64,000 nucleotides of DNA from Pandoraea pnomenusa (GTDB lineage: Bacteria > Pseudomonadota > Gammaproteobacteria > Burkholderiales > Burkholderiaceae), in the NCBI RefSeq assembly GCF_000767615.3, contig NZ_CP009553.3, positions 1,798,001-1,862,000 on the forward strand, written 5' to 3'. Below, in pieces: positions 10,253 through 19,927 of the stretch (position 1 is the first letter of the stretch; each line of letters begins with the position of its first letter). The translations under genes and the position numbers were made by a program. The notes below the pieces were generated by a model that was not told where the DNA came from, made no database searches, and was given only the letters and a program-made list of their open reading frames with translations.

Positions 10253-10358
10253 CTGCGTTGCCCGTGACCACAAAACCGGCAATATCCGCGCCGCCTGTTC
10301 CGAAGCCCGGACTCTGATCCGGCACCGGCCGGCGGCGCGCTCACGCTGAGACGACATC

Positions 10359-11333
10359 ATGGCAGAAGCCACCAGCCCCCTCGCAACGCCGGGCGCGCAG
10401 CGCGCCCCGTCTTCCGTTGGCGACTTTCTCTTCGCGCTGCTGGCACGCGCGGCCGCGTTCATCACGCTGCTCCTGCTCGGTGGCATCATCGTGTCGCTGA
10501 TCGTGAGCGCAATGCCGTCGATCGAGAAGTTCGGCTTCGCCTTTCTGTGGACGAAGGACTGGGATCCTCCCGCAGAGCAATTCGGCGCGCTCGTCCCCAT
10601 CTACGGCACGATCGTCACGTCGGTGATCGCGCTCATCATCGCGGTGCCGGTGAGCTTCGGTATTGCGCTCTTCCTGACGGAACTCTCGCCCGTATGGCTG
10701 CGCCGCCCGCTGGGCACCGCCATCGAGCTGCTCGCGGCCATCCCGAGCATCGTCTACGGTATGTGGGGCCTGCTGATCTTCGCCCCGATCTTCAGCCAGT
10801 ATTTTCAGAAGCCGCTGCAGACGCTGCTCGGCAACGTGCCGGTCATCGGCGCGCTGTTCCAGGGGCCGCCGCTGGGCATCGGCATCCTGCCGGCCGGCGT
10901 CATCCTCGCCATCATGATCATTCCTTACATCGCCTCGGTCATGCGCGACGTGTTCGAAGTCACGCCCGTGCTGCTCAAGGAATCGGCGTACGGCATCGGC
11001 TGCACGACCTGGGAAGTGATGTGGCGAGTGGTGCTGCCCTTCACGAAAACCGGCGTCATCGGCGGCATCATGCTCGGCCTGGGCCGGGCGCTCGGCGAGA
11101 CCATGGCCGTCACCTTCGTGATCGGCAACACGAACCTGCTCGACAACGTGTCGCTGTATTCGCCGGGCAACAGCATTACCTCGGCGCTGGCCAACGAATT
11201 CGCCGAAGCCGGGCCGGGTCTGCACACCTCGGCGCTCATGGAACTTGGCCTGATTCTCTTCTTCATCACCTTTGTGGTGCTGGCGTTGTCCAAGCTCATG
11301 CTGCTGCGCCTCGAGAAAAGCGAAGGTAAATAA
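10359..11333 (+). CDS. pstC: phosphate ABC transporter permease PstC
   Basis: The 324-residue inner-membrane permease has about six hydrophobic segments and the ABC permease cytoplasmic loop [29 protein letters not shown], in which the EAA-type motif contacts PstB. The N-terminal [26 protein letters not shown] is typical of PstC. It forms the phosphate channel together with PstA. The pstA ATG overlaps its stop codon (taatg), consistent with coupled translation. Confidence 0.96.
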   Translation: MAEATSPLATPGAQRAPSSVGDFLFALLARAAAFITLLLLGGIIVSLIVSAMPSIEKFGFAFLWTKDWDPPAEQFGALVPIYGTIVTSVIALIIAVPVSFGIALFLTELSPVWLRRPLGTAIELLAAIPSIVYGMWGLLIFAPIFSQYFQKPLQTLLGNVPVIGALFQGPPLGIGILPAGVILAIMIIPYIASVMRDVFEVTPVLLKESAYGIGCTTWEVMWRVVLPFTKTGVIGGIMLGLGRALGETMAVTFVIGNTNLLDNVSLYSPGNSITSALANEFAEAGPGLHTSALMELGLILFFITFVVLALSKLMLLRLEKSEGK

Positions 11334-12229
11334 TGACCCAACAAGCGCTCGAACTGGAAACGCCCGACGTGAAGCCCACCGACGCCTTTACCCGCGTGCG
11401 GCTCCAGGCCTACCGCCGCCGCAAGAACATTTTCGCGATCGCCATGTCGCTCGCGGCGATGGCCTTCGGCCTGCTCTGGCTGCTGTGGATTCTCTATACC
11501 ACGCTCTCACTGGGCATCGGCGGTCTGTCGCTGTCGCTGTTCACCGAGATGACGCCGCCGCCGAACACCGCGGGCGGGGGGCTGGCCAACGCCATCGCGG
11601 GCAGCCTCGTGATGGTCGGCATGGCCACGCTGTTGGGCACCCCGCTGGGCATCCTCGCGGGCGTGTACCTCGCGGAATACGGACAGAAGTCCTGGCTCGC
11701 GAGCCTCACCCGCTTCATCAATGACATTCTGCTCTCTGCGCCGTCGATCGTGATCGGCCTGTTCGTGTATGCGCTGGTCGTGGCCAAGATGGGGCACTTC
11801 TCGGCGTGGGCCGGCATCGTGGCGCTGGCGCTGCTGCAGATCCCGATCGTGATCCGCACGACCGAGAACATGCTCAAGCTGGTGCCGAACAACCTGCGCG
11901 AGGCCGCCTTCGCGCTGGGCACGCCGAAGTGGCGCATCATCGTGAAGATCACGCTGAAGGCCTCGATCGCCGGCATCGTGACGGGGGTGCTGCTGGCCGT
12001 GGCGCGCATTGCGGGCGAGACCGCGCCGCTGCTCTTCACCGCGCTGTCGAATCAGTTCTGGTCGATGAACCTGAACCAGCCGATGGCCAACTTGCCGGTC
12101 ACGATCTTCAAATTTGCCATGAGCCCGTTTGCGGAGTGGCAGGCGCTTGCCTGGGCGGGGGTGTTCATCATCACCCTCGGGGTGCTGTTCCTGAACATTC
12201 TGGCGCGCACGCTGTTTGCCAGGAAGTGA
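11333..12229 (+). CDS. pstA: phosphate ABC transporter permease PstA
   Basis: PstA is the second permease of the PstSCAB importer. The 298-residue product has six hydrophobic segments and the EAA-type loop [31 protein letters not shown]. The periplasmic-side segment [22 protein letters not shown] is characteristic of PstA. A basic cytosolic N-terminus (residues 1-40) precedes the first segment. Its start overlaps the pstC stop by one base. Confidence 0.96.
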   Translation: MTQQALELETPDVKPTDAFTRVRLQAYRRRKNIFAIAMSLAAMAFGLLWLLWILYTTLSLGIGGLSLSLFTEMTPPPNTAGGGLANAIAGSLVMVGMATLLGTPLGILAGVYLAEYGQKSWLASLTRFINDILLSAPSIVIGLFVYALVVAKMGHFSAWAGIVALALLQIPIVIRTTENMLKLVPNNLREAAFALGTPKWRIIVKITLKASIAGIVTGVLLAVARIAGETAPLLFTALSNQFWSMNLNQPMANLPVTIFKFAMSPFAEWQALAWAGVFIITLGVLFLNILARTLFARK

Positions 12230-12277
12230 CCGGCGAATCGAGCGACGCGAAACGACACCTCCCGACACGACGCCTAC

Positions 12278-13078
12278 ATGACGGTTGAGACCAACATGAC
12301 GAACCCGACCCAAGAAATCAAGCTGCCCTCGAAGATCGAAGTCAAGAACCTGAACTTCTTCTACGACAAGTACCACGCGCTCAAGAACATCAACCTGCGC
12401 ATTCCCGATCGCAAGGTCACGGCCTTCATCGGCCCGTCGGGTTGCGGCAAGTCGACGCTGCTGCGCACGTTCAACAAGATGTACGCCCTGTATCCGGAGC
12501 AGCGCGCCGAGGGCGAGATCAACATGGACGGCGAGAACCTGCTCACCAGCAAACAGGACATCGCGCTGCTGCGCGCCAAGGTCGGCATGGTGTTCCAGAA
12601 GCCGACCCCGTTCCCGATGTCCATCTACGACAACATCGCGTTCGGCGTGCGCCTGTTCGAGAAGCTCTCGCGCTCGGAAATGGACGACCGTGTCGAGTGG
12701 GCGCTGACCAAGGCGGCGCTGTGGAGCGAAGTCAAGGACAAGCTGCAACAGTCGGGGTACGGGCTCTCGGGCGGCCAGCAACAGCGTCTGTGCATCGCGC
12801 GCGGCATCGCCATTCGTCCGGAAGTGCTCCTGCTCGACGAGCCGTGCTCAGCGCTCGACCCGATCTCGACCGGTCGTATCGAAGAGCTGATCGCCGAGCT
12901 CAAGGACGACTACACCGTGGTGATCGTCACGCACAACATGCAGCAGGCCGCGCGTTGCTCGGACTTCACGGCCTACATGTATCTGGGCGAGCTGATCGAA
13001 TTCGGCGAGACCGAGAAGATATTCATCAAGCCGGATCGCAAAGAGACCGAAGACTACATCACCGGCCGTTTCGGTTGA
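12278..13078 (+). CDS. pstB: phosphate ABC transporter ATP-binding protein PstB
   Basis: The 266-residue ATPase drives phosphate import. It carries Walker [10 protein letters not shown], the Q-loop [18 protein letters not shown] typical of PstB, the signature [16 protein letters not shown], Walker [13 protein letters not shown] and the H-loop VTHN. The ATG at 12278 is used; a second ATG six codons later ([10 protein letters not shown]) is an equally plausible start. It lies between pstA and phoU in the usual operon order. Confidence 0.97.
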   Translation: MTVETNMTNPTQEIKLPSKIEVKNLNFFYDKYHALKNINLRIPDRKVTAFIGPSGCGKSTLLRTFNKMYALYPEQRAEGEINMDGENLLTSKQDIALLRAKVGMVFQKPTPFPMSIYDNIAFGVRLFEKLSRSEMDDRVEWALTKAALWSEVKDKLQQSGYGLSGGQQQRLCIARGIAIRPEVLLLDEPCSALDPISTGRIEELIAELKDDYTVVIVTHNMQQAARCSDFTAYMYLGELIEFGETEKIFIKPDRKETEDYITGRFG

Positions 13079-13100
13079 TGCCCACGAGGAAATCAGCGAC

Positions 13101-13808
13101 ATGAACGACAAACACCTTTCCAGCCAGTTCGACTCCGATCTCAATCAGGTTTGCTCGCGCGTCCTCGAAATGGGCGGCCTGGTCGAATCGCAGATCGTGA
13201 CGGCCATGCAGGCGCTCAACACGTTCGATCGCGCGCTCGTGGACGAAGTGATCGCCACCGAGCAGCGGCTGAACACGATGGAAGTCGAGATCGACGAGGA
13301 GTGCAGCAAGATCATCGCCCGCCGACAGCCGACCGCGCGCGATCTTCGTCTGCTGCTCTCGATCTCCAAGACGATCACCAACCTGGAGCGCGCCGGCGAC
13401 GAAGCCGAGAAGATCGCCAAGCGCACGCGCCATCTGCTCGAGGACGGCGCCGCGCAGAGCGTGAATTTTGCCGAGATCAAGCTCTCGGGCGAGATGGCGG
13501 CTCAATTGCTGCGCCGCACGCTCGACGCGTTTGCCCGCCTGGACATCGTCGCCGCGGCGGAGATCGTGCGCGACGACAAGGCGATCGACAATGAGTTTCG
13601 TGGCTTCGTGCGAAAATTGGTCACGTACATGATGGAAGACCCGCGGACCATTTCGGCGGGCCTGGATTTCCTGTTCATCGCCAAGGCCGTCGAGCGCATC
13701 GGCGACCACGCGAAGAACATCGCGGAGTTCATCATCTACATTGTCAAGGGCACCGACGTCCGGCACATTTCGCGCGAAGATCTGCAGCGCAAAGTGCAAG
13801 GCGAGTAA
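13101..13808 (+). CDS. phoU: phosphate signalling complex protein PhoU
   Basis: PhoU links the Pst transporter to the PhoR kinase and keeps the Pho regulon off when phosphate is ample. The 235-residue helical protein contains two PhoU repeats, each with the metal-binding E/D-xxx-D pattern (EVEIDEECSKIIARRQP in the first; AKAVERIGDHAKNIAEFIIY in the second). An aggaa Shine-Dalgarno precedes the ATG. It is followed 33 bp later by phoB. Confidence 0.96.
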   Translation: MNDKHLSSQFDSDLNQVCSRVLEMGGLVESQIVTAMQALNTFDRALVDEVIATEQRLNTMEVEIDEECSKIIARRQPTARDLRLLLSISKTITNLERAGDEAEKIAKRTRHLLEDGAAQSVNFAEIKLSGEMAAQLLRRTLDAFARLDIVAAAEIVRDDKAIDNEFRGFVRKLVTYMMEDPRTISAGLDFLFIAKAVERIGDHAKNIAEFIIYIVKGTDVRHISREDLQRKVQGE

Positions 13809-13841
13809 AGCCAGACATCACCGAAGGTTTGAGAGGAACCG

Positions 13842-14546
13842 ATGCCCAGCAGCATTCTGATCGTGGAAGACGAGCCGGCGATTTCCGAGCTGATCTCCGT
13901 TAATCTGCAACACGCGGGTCATTATCCGATCCGGGCGTACAACGCGGAGCAGGCGCTCACGTTGATCAGTGACGTCCTGCCGGATCTGGTGCTGCTGGAC
14001 TGGATGCTGCCCGGCAAGTCGGGGGTGACGTTCGCGCGTGAGCTGCGTGCGAACGAGCGCACCAAGCACGTGCCGATCATCATGCTCACGGCGCGCAGCG
14101 AAGAGCAGGACAAGGTAATGGGCCTCGAGATCGGCGCGGACGACTACGTCACCAAGCCGTTCTCGCCGAAGGAGCTGATGGCGCGCATCAAGGCCGTGCT
14201 TCGCCGGCGTGCGCCGCAGCTCACCGAGGACGTGGTGAGCGTGAACGGCCTGAAGCTCGACCCGGCAACCCACCGCGTCACGAGCCACCAGGCCGGCGGC
14301 GACAGCATCAAACTGGACCTCGGGCCCACGGAGTTCCGGTTGCTGCACTTCTTCATGACGCACCCCGAGCGCGTGCACAGCCGCTCGCAGTTGCTCGACC
14401 AGGTGTGGGGCGACCACGTGTTCGTCGAGGAGCGCACGGTCGACGTGCACATCAAGCGTTTGCGCGCCGCGCTCAAGCCGGCGGGCCACGATGCTATGAT
14501 CGAGACGGTGCGCGGCAGCGGCTATCGCCTGACGAAGTCCGTCTGA
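13842..14546 (+). CDS. phoB: phosphate regulon response regulator PhoB
   Basis: The 234-residue OmpR-family regulator has a receiver domain with phospho-acceptor Asp at about residue 53 (LVLLDWMLPG) and the conserved Thr/Lys (MLTARSEE, DYVTKPFSPKEL). The C-terminal winged helix has the recognition helix region HSRSQLLDQVWGDHVFVEERTVDVHIKRLR. Phosphorylated PhoB binds Pho boxes, of which candidates exist before pstS, ppk and ppx in this window. An agagga Shine-Dalgarno precedes the ATG. Confidence 0.97.
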   Translation: MPSSILIVEDEPAISELISVNLQHAGHYPIRAYNAEQALTLISDVLPDLVLLDWMLPGKSGVTFARELRANERTKHVPIIMLTARSEEQDKVMGLEIGADDYVTKPFSPKELMARIKAVLRRRAPQLTEDVVSVNGLKLDPATHRVTSHQAGGDSIKLDLGPTEFRLLHFFMTHPERVHSRSQLLDQVWGDHVFVEERTVDVHIKRLRAALKPAGHDAMIETVRGSGYRLTKSV

Positions 14547-14652
14547 CGGACCGAACCGAGCCTGCGCACCGCGCGCCCGGCGGCCGACGCCTGCCGGGCC
14601 AAGGTCGCTCTCGTCCGGTGGCGCCGGGCGGTAAAATTCCTGTGCATCGTCT

Positions 14653-15978
14653 ATGAATATCATCTGGGCCCGTGCGCTGGCGTTCCTGATCCTGCAGGCG
14701 GTCATTTCGGTGGCCGTCGGCTGGCTGTTCGGCGCGAGCGCGGGTTACGTCACCGCCATCGTGCTGCTGGTGACGCAGCTCCTGTTCAACGTCTATCACG
14801 CCCAGCGTCTCTGGCGTCTGCTCGACGCCCCCGTCTACGGAGAAGTCCCCAGCGCCATCGGCCTGTGGGGCGAGATCTACTACCGGCTGCACAAGCTCGC
14901 CAAACGCTGGCACAGTCAGGTCAAGCAGGTGGAGCAACAGCACGCCCGCTTCATTCAGGCGATCCAGGCGTCGCCCAACGGCGTGATCATGCTCGACGAG
15001 CAGAACCAGATCGAGTGGTGCAACGCGATCGCCGAGGTGCATTTCGGCATCGACGCCAAGCGCGACCTGCGCCAGCAGATCACGCATTTGCTGCGCACGC
15101 CGGCGTTCCTGCACTATCTCTCGTCGGAGCGCTACGACGAGGCGCTCACCATGCCGAACATGGGCGCCAAGCGTAACCATGTGCTCTCGATGCAGGTGTT
15201 TCCGTACGGGGACAACCGCAAGCTGATCATCTCGCTCGACGTGACCGACATCGAGCGCACCGACGCCATGCGGCGCGATTTCGTGGCGAATGTCTCGCAC
15301 GAACTCAAGACGCCACTCACTGTGCTCTCGGGCTTTCTCGAGACGGTCGGCGAGTTGCCGCTGTCGCCGGAGGAAATCCAGCGCTACGTCGAGATCATGC
15401 GGCAGCAGGCCTCGCGCATGCAGAACATCGTGAATGACCTGCTCACGCTCGCGAAGCTCGAAGGCAGCGGCAAGCCGCCGGCGGACGAGCGGATCGACAT
15501 GGACATGCAGATGCGCTCGCTGCGAAGCGATGCGGAAGGGCTCTCGCAGGGGCAGCACGTGATCGAGGTCGACGCCGCGCCAGGCATCGATCTTCGCGGC
15601 GCGGAGGGAGAGCTTCACAGCGCGTTCAGCAACCTGGTAAGCAATGCCGTGCGATACACGCCACAGGGCGGGAAGATCCGGATCGAGTGGGGGCCGAGTG
15701 CTGACGGCGGCGCGCGTTTTGCCGTTGTGGATTCGGGGCTCGGTATTCCCGCGGAGCACATTCCGCGGTTGACCGAGCGCTTCTACCGCATCGACCGCAG
15801 CCGTTCGCGCGATACCGGGGGGACTGGTCTGGGCCTGGCCATCGTCAAGCACGTGCTCACCCGACATCAGGCCGATCTGAAGGTCACGAGCGAGGTGGGG
15901 CGGGGCAGCGTGTTCGCGATTCATTTCCCGCCCACGCGCGTGGTGCATCGCGCCCCCGTGGATGCGTCGGCCGCGTGA
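14653..15978 (+). CDS. phoR: phosphate regulon sensor histidine kinase PhoR
   Basis: The 441-residue kinase has two N-terminal membrane segments (about residues 7-25 and 31-47), a charged linker, a PAS domain (ASPNGVIMLDEQNQIEWCN), a HisKA box with the phosphorylated His at about 216 (VANVSHELKTPLTVL) and a HATPase domain (NLVSNAVRYTP, GLGIPAEHIPRLTERFYR, GGTGLGLAIVKHVL). It phosphorylates PhoB at low phosphate. It lies 106 bp after phoB and ends facing ppk. Confidence 0.96.
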   Translation: MNIIWARALAFLILQAVISVAVGWLFGASAGYVTAIVLLVTQLLFNVYHAQRLWRLLDAPVYGEVPSAIGLWGEIYYRLHKLAKRWHSQVKQVEQQHARFIQAIQASPNGVIMLDEQNQIEWCNAIAEVHFGIDAKRDLRQQITHLLRTPAFLHYLSSERYDEALTMPNMGAKRNHVLSMQVFPYGDNRKLIISLDVTDIERTDAMRRDFVANVSHELKTPLTVLSGFLETVGELPLSPEEIQRYVEIMRQQASRMQNIVNDLLTLAKLEGSGKPPADERIDMDMQMRSLRSDAEGLSQGQHVIEVDAAPGIDLRGAEGELHSAFSNLVSNAVRYTPQGGKIRIEWGPSADGGARFAVVDSGLGIPAEHIPRLTERFYRIDRSRSRDTGGTGLGLAIVKHVLTRHQADLKVTSEVGRGSVFAIHFPPTRVVHRAPVDASAA

Positions 15979-15991
15979 TTGCCGGCGCGTT

Positions 15992-16014
15992 CGTGCCGCT
16001 GCCGCAGCGGCACG
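15992..16014. terminator. perfect hairpin between convergent phoR and ppk
   Basis: Ten-base arms cgtgccgctg and cagcggcacg enclose a ccg loop in the 39-bp gap between the two convergent genes. No T run follows on either side, so it may act as a transcript-end barrier instead of a canonical terminator. Confidence 0.5.
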
Positions 16015-16017
16015 CGC

Positions 16018-18090
16018 TCAGTTGCCGGTCTGTACGTGCTGCGCGATTTCCTGCATCAGCACCATCTGGCTGTTGAACGGGGTCTTGCCCGGCTTGCGGC
16101 GAACATAGCTGCCGTCCGGGCGCATCAGCCAGGCCGCCGTATTGTCGCGCAGATGCACCATCAGGCCTTCGCGAATCACGCGCGCCTTCAGGCGCTTGTC
16201 GCGCACCGGGAAGGCCACCTCCACGCGTCGGAAGAAATTGCGCTCCATCCAGTCGGCGCTCGAGAGCATGACGCGCTCGTCACCGTCGGCATGGAAGTAA
16301 TAGATGCGATGGTGCTCGAGAAAGCGTCCGACGATCGAGCGAACGGTGATGTTCTCGGAGAGCCCCGGGACGCCCGCGCGCAGCGAGCACACGCCGCGCA
16401 CGATCAGGTCGATCTTCACGCCGGCGCGCGACGCCTTGTACAGTTCGGCGATGATGGTCGGCTCGAGCAGCGCGTTCATCTTCGCGACGATGCGGGCCTT
16501 GCGGCCGGCCGCGGCCGCTTCCGTCTCCCGCCGGATGGCCTCGAGCAGATGCGCGTGCATCGTGAAGGGCGATTGCCACAGGCCGTCGAGGTGGGTCTGG
16601 CGGCCGATGCCCGTCAACTGCTGGAAGACTACGTGTACGTCGGCGCACAGGGTCTCGTCCGCGGTCATCAGCCCGAAGTCCGTGTACAGACGGGCCGTGC
16701 GTGGGTGATAGTTGCCGGTGCCGAGGTGGACATAGCGCTTGAGATACGTCTTCTTGCCCTGACGCGTGCGTCGCACGATCAATAGCATCTTCGCATGGCA
16801 CTTGTGGCCGACCACCCCATAGACCACATGCGCGCCGACCGCTTCGAGGCGTGCGGCCCAGTTGATGTTCGTTTCTTCGTCGAATCGCGCGAGCAGCTCC
16901 ACGACCACCGTGACTTCCTTGCCGTTGCGGGCCGCCTCCATGAGCGCGTCCATGAGCGCGGATTCGTTGCCGGTGCGGTAGATCGTCTGCTTGATGGCAA
17001 CCACGTCCGGGTCGCGGGCGGCCTGAAGCAACAGCTCCAGCACGGGCTGGAAGCTGTCGTACGGATGGTGCAGCAGCAGATCGCCCTGATCGATGAGGTC
17101 GAACATGGCGGGCGAGGCGGTCATGCGCCTGGGCAAGGCCGGCACGAACGGCACGAACTTCAGGTCCGGGCGGTCGACCATTTCGGGGAGCGGCATGAGG
17201 CGCACCAGATTGACCGGGCCCTTGACGCGGTAGCAGTCCGAGTCGGACAGGCCGCACTCGGTCTGCAGGCGTCGTACGAGCCGCGACGGCGCACCCGCGT
17301 CGACTTCGAGGCGCACGGCGTCGCCGAGGTGCCGGGCGGGAAGTTCGCCCTGGAGTGCCGTGCGCAGGTTCGTGATCTCGTCTTCGTCGACGAACAGGTC
17401 GCTGTTGCGGGTCACGCGAAACTGGTGGCAACCCTTGGCGGTGAGGCCAGGGAAGAGTTCGCTTGCGAAGCGCAGCATGAACGAGCTGAGCAGCACGAAG
17501 CTGTTGGGCAGGGGGGCCAGCGCGGGCGGCATGGGCACGAGGCGGGGCAGGGCACGCGGGGCCTGGACGATGGCCAGTTCCGCGTCGCGCCCGAAGGCAT
17601 CCTTGCCTTCGAGCTCCACGGCGAAGTTCAGGCTCTTGTTGAGGACTCGCGGGAACGGGTGCGCGGGGTCGAGGCCGATGGGCGTGAGCACCGGTACCAG
17701 TTCGCGCAGGAAGTAGTCGCGGGCCCACTCGACCTGAGCGTCGTTCCATTGGCCGGACGGATGAAAGGCGATGCCTTCGGCCTCGAGTTTCGGCAGAATG
17801 CTGTCGAACATCGCGTATTGCTTTTCGACGAGCGCCTGTGCCCGGGCGCAGACTTGCGTGTAAACTTGCTGGAACGTCATGCCGTCGGGCGTGAGCATGC
17901 CCGGATTCTCGCGCATCTGCTCTTTCAGTCCGGCGACGCGGATTTCGAAGAACTCGTCCAGATTGCTGCTCACGATACAGACGAAGCGCAGGCGCTCGAG
18001 CAATGGCGTTGCCGGATCGGCCGCCTGGGCGAGCACGCGTTCGTTGAATGCGAGGATGCCCAGCTCACGATTGAGCAGCGGGTAATTCAT
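16018..18090 (-). CDS. ppk: polyphosphate kinase 1
   Basis: PPK1 reversibly polymerises the gamma-phosphate of ATP into polyphosphate. The protein (690 residues from the chosen start) has the N-terminal signature YPLLNRELGILAFNERVLAQA, the FVCIVSSNLDEFFEIR segment, the catalytic region IKQTIYRTGNESALMDALMEAARNGKEV with the phospho-His downstream in VVGHKCHAKMLL, and the C-terminal NRRVE-like FFRRVEVAFPV block. A longer frame begins at 18132, but the Pho box ends only 8 bp upstream of it, so transcription probably starts inside that extension; the ATG at 18090 fits both this and family starts. It is divergent from ppx. Confidence 0.95.
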   Translation of the reverse strand: MNYPLLNRELGILAFNERVLAQAADPATPLLERLRFVCIVSSNLDEFFEIRVAGLKEQMRENPGMLTPDGMTFQQVYTQVCARAQALVEKQYAMFDSILPKLEAEGIAFHPSGQWNDAQVEWARDYFLRELVPVLTPIGLDPAHPFPRVLNKSLNFAVELEGKDAFGRDAELAIVQAPRALPRLVPMPPALAPLPNSFVLLSSFMLRFASELFPGLTAKGCHQFRVTRNSDLFVDEDEITNLRTALQGELPARHLGDAVRLEVDAGAPSRLVRRLQTECGLSDSDCYRVKGPVNLVRLMPLPEMVDRPDLKFVPFVPALPRRMTASPAMFDLIDQGDLLLHHPYDSFQPVLELLLQAARDPDVVAIKQTIYRTGNESALMDALMEAARNGKEVTVVVELLARFDEETNINWAARLEAVGAHVVYGVVGHKCHAKMLLIVRRTRQGKKTYLKRYVHLGTGNYHPRTARLYTDFGLMTADETLCADVHVVFQQLTGIGRQTHLDGLWQSPFTMHAHLLEAIRRETEAAAAGRKARIVAKMNALLEPTIIAELYKASRAGVKIDLIVRGVCSLRAGVPGLSENITVRSIVGRFLEHHRIYYFHADGDERVMLSSADWMERNFFRRVEVAFPVRDKRLKARVIREGLMVHLRDNTAAWLMRPDGSYVRRKPGKTPFNSQMVLMQEIAQHVQTGN

Positions 18091-18139
18091 ATTGAACGTG
18101 CGAAAGACATGGGATTGGCGTGAATTCTTCATCCGTATT

Positions 18140-18157
18140 GTTACAGTTATATGACAT
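18140..18157 (-). promoter_or_regulatory. Pho box of ppk
   Basis: On the minus strand this reads aTGTCATATAACTGTaAC, matching 16 of 18 positions of the PhoB consensus built from two CTGTCAT-type half-sites with an 11-bp period. It lies 50 bp before the ppk start chosen here. It indicates that ppk is a Pho regulon member. Confidence 0.75.
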
Positions 18158-18199
18158 TCACATTTGTCAACGACGTGTCATATACGATTTGTAACGTAT

Positions 18200-18217
18200 T
18201 CGTCATTTATTTGTCGA
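18200..18217 (+). promoter_or_regulatory. weaker Pho-box-like site before ppx
   Basis: The plus strand carries two half-sites, gtcat and tgtcg, 11 bp apart, matching about 12 of 18 consensus positions, 68 bp before the ppx ATG. Additional tgtca/tgtaac words occur at 18165-18195, so the 152-bp ppk-ppx gap may be a composite PhoB region. Confidence 0.4.
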
Positions 18218-18284
18218 GTGCGCGTCATGCATTTAAAGTGAAGCATCGCGTTTACCGACTCTCATCGCTCAGGCGCACCTCCCC

Positions 18285-19799
18285 ATGAGTACCCCAACGC
18301 CCTTGCTAGCGGCCGTCGATCTCGGTTCGAACAGCTTCCGCCTGATCATCGGACGTGTGGAGGAAACCTCCGCCGGCACCCAGATCTATCAGGTCGATGC
18401 CTTGCGCGAGCCGGTGCGGCTGGCCGCCGGTCTGAATGCCGAGAAATACCTCGATCATCCGTCGCAGCAACGTGGGTGGGACGTGCTCAAGCGCTTCGGC
18501 GAGCGGCTGCGCGGTTTTCATCCCGACCAGGTGCGCGCCGTGGCGACCAACACGTTGCGCGTGGCCAAGAATGCGCAGGATTTCCTGGGCGAGGCGCAGC
18601 GAGCGCTGGGTTTTCCGATCGAAGTGATTGCCGGACGGGAAGAGGCGCGCCTGATCTATGCGGGCGCGGCGCATTCGGTGCCGACCTGCCCGGGCAACCG
18701 GCTGGTGGTGGACATTGGCGGTGGTTCGACGGAATTCATCATCGGTGAGGATTACGAACCGATCATCATGGAGAGCCTGTATATCGGCTGCGTGAGCCAC
18801 AGCCGTCAGTTCTTTCCGAGCGGCAACGTGGACGAGTATGCGATGAAGCAGGCCGAACTGGCGGCGCGTCGCGAGATTCAGATCATCTCCGCGCCGTATC
18901 GCGATGCGGGCTGGTCGCAGGCGATCGGTTCGTCGGGCACGGCACGCGCGTTGGCCGAACTGCTCGAGGCCAATGGTTTCAATGACGGCGGCGTGCACGG
19001 TCTCACACGCGGCGGCCTCGAGCGTCTCAAGCGTGCGCTCATCAAGGCCGAGAACGCGAATCGCCTGAAGCTGTCCGGACTTAAGCAGGATCGCATTCCG
19101 GTGCTGCCCGGGGGGCTGTCCATCATGCTGTCCGTCTTCAACGAACTCGAAGTCGAGCATATGGAGACGACCGACGCCGCGCTGCGTCTCGGCGTGATGT
19201 ACGACCTGCTCGGGCGGACCCAGCACCAGGACATGCGCGCGGTGACCGTCGAGCAGTTCGTGCGGCGATACGGCGTGGATCGGGCGCAGGCCGAGCGAGT
19301 GGGGCGCCTGGCCATTGCGCTGTACCGTCAGTTGCCGGTCGCCGGCGAAGATGCCGACGACGGCCGCGAGGACGACGAGGCGTTGCTGAGCTGGGCGGCG
19401 TCGCTGCACGAGATGGGGCTGTCGATCTCTCACAGTGCCTATCACAAGCATTCGGCCTACATCGGCAGCAACGCGGACATGCCGGGGTTCTCGCGTCCCG
19501 ATCAGGCGCGCCTGGCGGAGCTGCTGCTGGGGCACGTGGGTAAGCTGGGCAAGCTCGCCGCGCAGGCGCAGCAGGTCGACTGGCAATTGCTGTTCTGCCT
19601 GCGGCTGGCCGTGCTGTTCTGTCGTCGGCGAACCGACGCGCTACCCGACAGCATCGAGGTCGAACGCCTGGGTGACGGTTTCCAGGTGTCGGTGCCGCGT
19701 GTATGGATCGAGGCCAACCCGTTGACCGATTACAGCCTGCAACGTGAGGCGCAGGAGTGGGAGAAGATCGGCATGCGCTACAAGGTGGTCTACGCCTGA
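18285..19799 (+). CDS. ppx: exopolyphosphatase (Ppx/GppA family)
   Basis: The 504-residue protein has the ASKHA fold: AAVDLGSNSFRLIIG (phosphate-1 loop), ATNTLRVAKNAQDFL, the IAGREEARLIYAGA segment with the catalytic acidic residue, and VVDIGGGSTEFIIG (phosphate-2). The C-terminal half contains an HD-like helical domain (WAASLHEMGLSISHSAYHKHSAY). It removes terminal phosphates from polyphosphate, or converts pppGpp to ppGpp. Pairing with divergent ppk gives a polyphosphate turnover unit under Pho control. Confidence 0.95.
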   Translation: MSTPTPLLAAVDLGSNSFRLIIGRVEETSAGTQIYQVDALREPVRLAAGLNAEKYLDHPSQQRGWDVLKRFGERLRGFHPDQVRAVATNTLRVAKNAQDFLGEAQRALGFPIEVIAGREEARLIYAGAAHSVPTCPGNRLVVDIGGGSTEFIIGEDYEPIIMESLYIGCVSHSRQFFPSGNVDEYAMKQAELAARREIQIISAPYRDAGWSQAIGSSGTARALAELLEANGFNDGGVHGLTRGGLERLKRALIKAENANRLKLSGLKQDRIPVLPGGLSIMLSVFNELEVEHMETTDAALRLGVMYDLLGRTQHQDMRAVTVEQFVRRYGVDRAQAERVGRLAIALYRQLPVAGEDADDGREDDEALLSWAASLHEMGLSISHSAYHKHSAYIGSNADMPGFSRPDQARLAELLLGHVGKLGKLAAQAQQVDWQLLFCLRLAVLFCRRRTDALPDSIEVERLGDGFQVSVPRVWIEANPLTDYSLQREAQEWEKIGMRYKVVYA

Positions 19800-19856
19800 G
19801 CGACTGCGCCGAAGCCTAATCGTAAGGGCGCCTGCACCGATGTGCGGCCCTCGATG

Positions 19857-19890
19857 AAAGAATGCCCGGCAGAAGCCGGGCATTCTTTTG
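19857..19890. terminator. bidirectional intrinsic terminator after ppx
   Basis: Arms aatgcccggc and gccgggcatt (19861-19870, 19875-19884) with loop agaa, flanked by gaaag on the left and cttttg on the right. It separates ppx from the convergent acyltransferase gene. Confidence 0.88.
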
Positions 19891-19927
19891 TCCGCAGCGG
19901 GGGCGGAAGCCGTGGTGGGGAGGTCTG

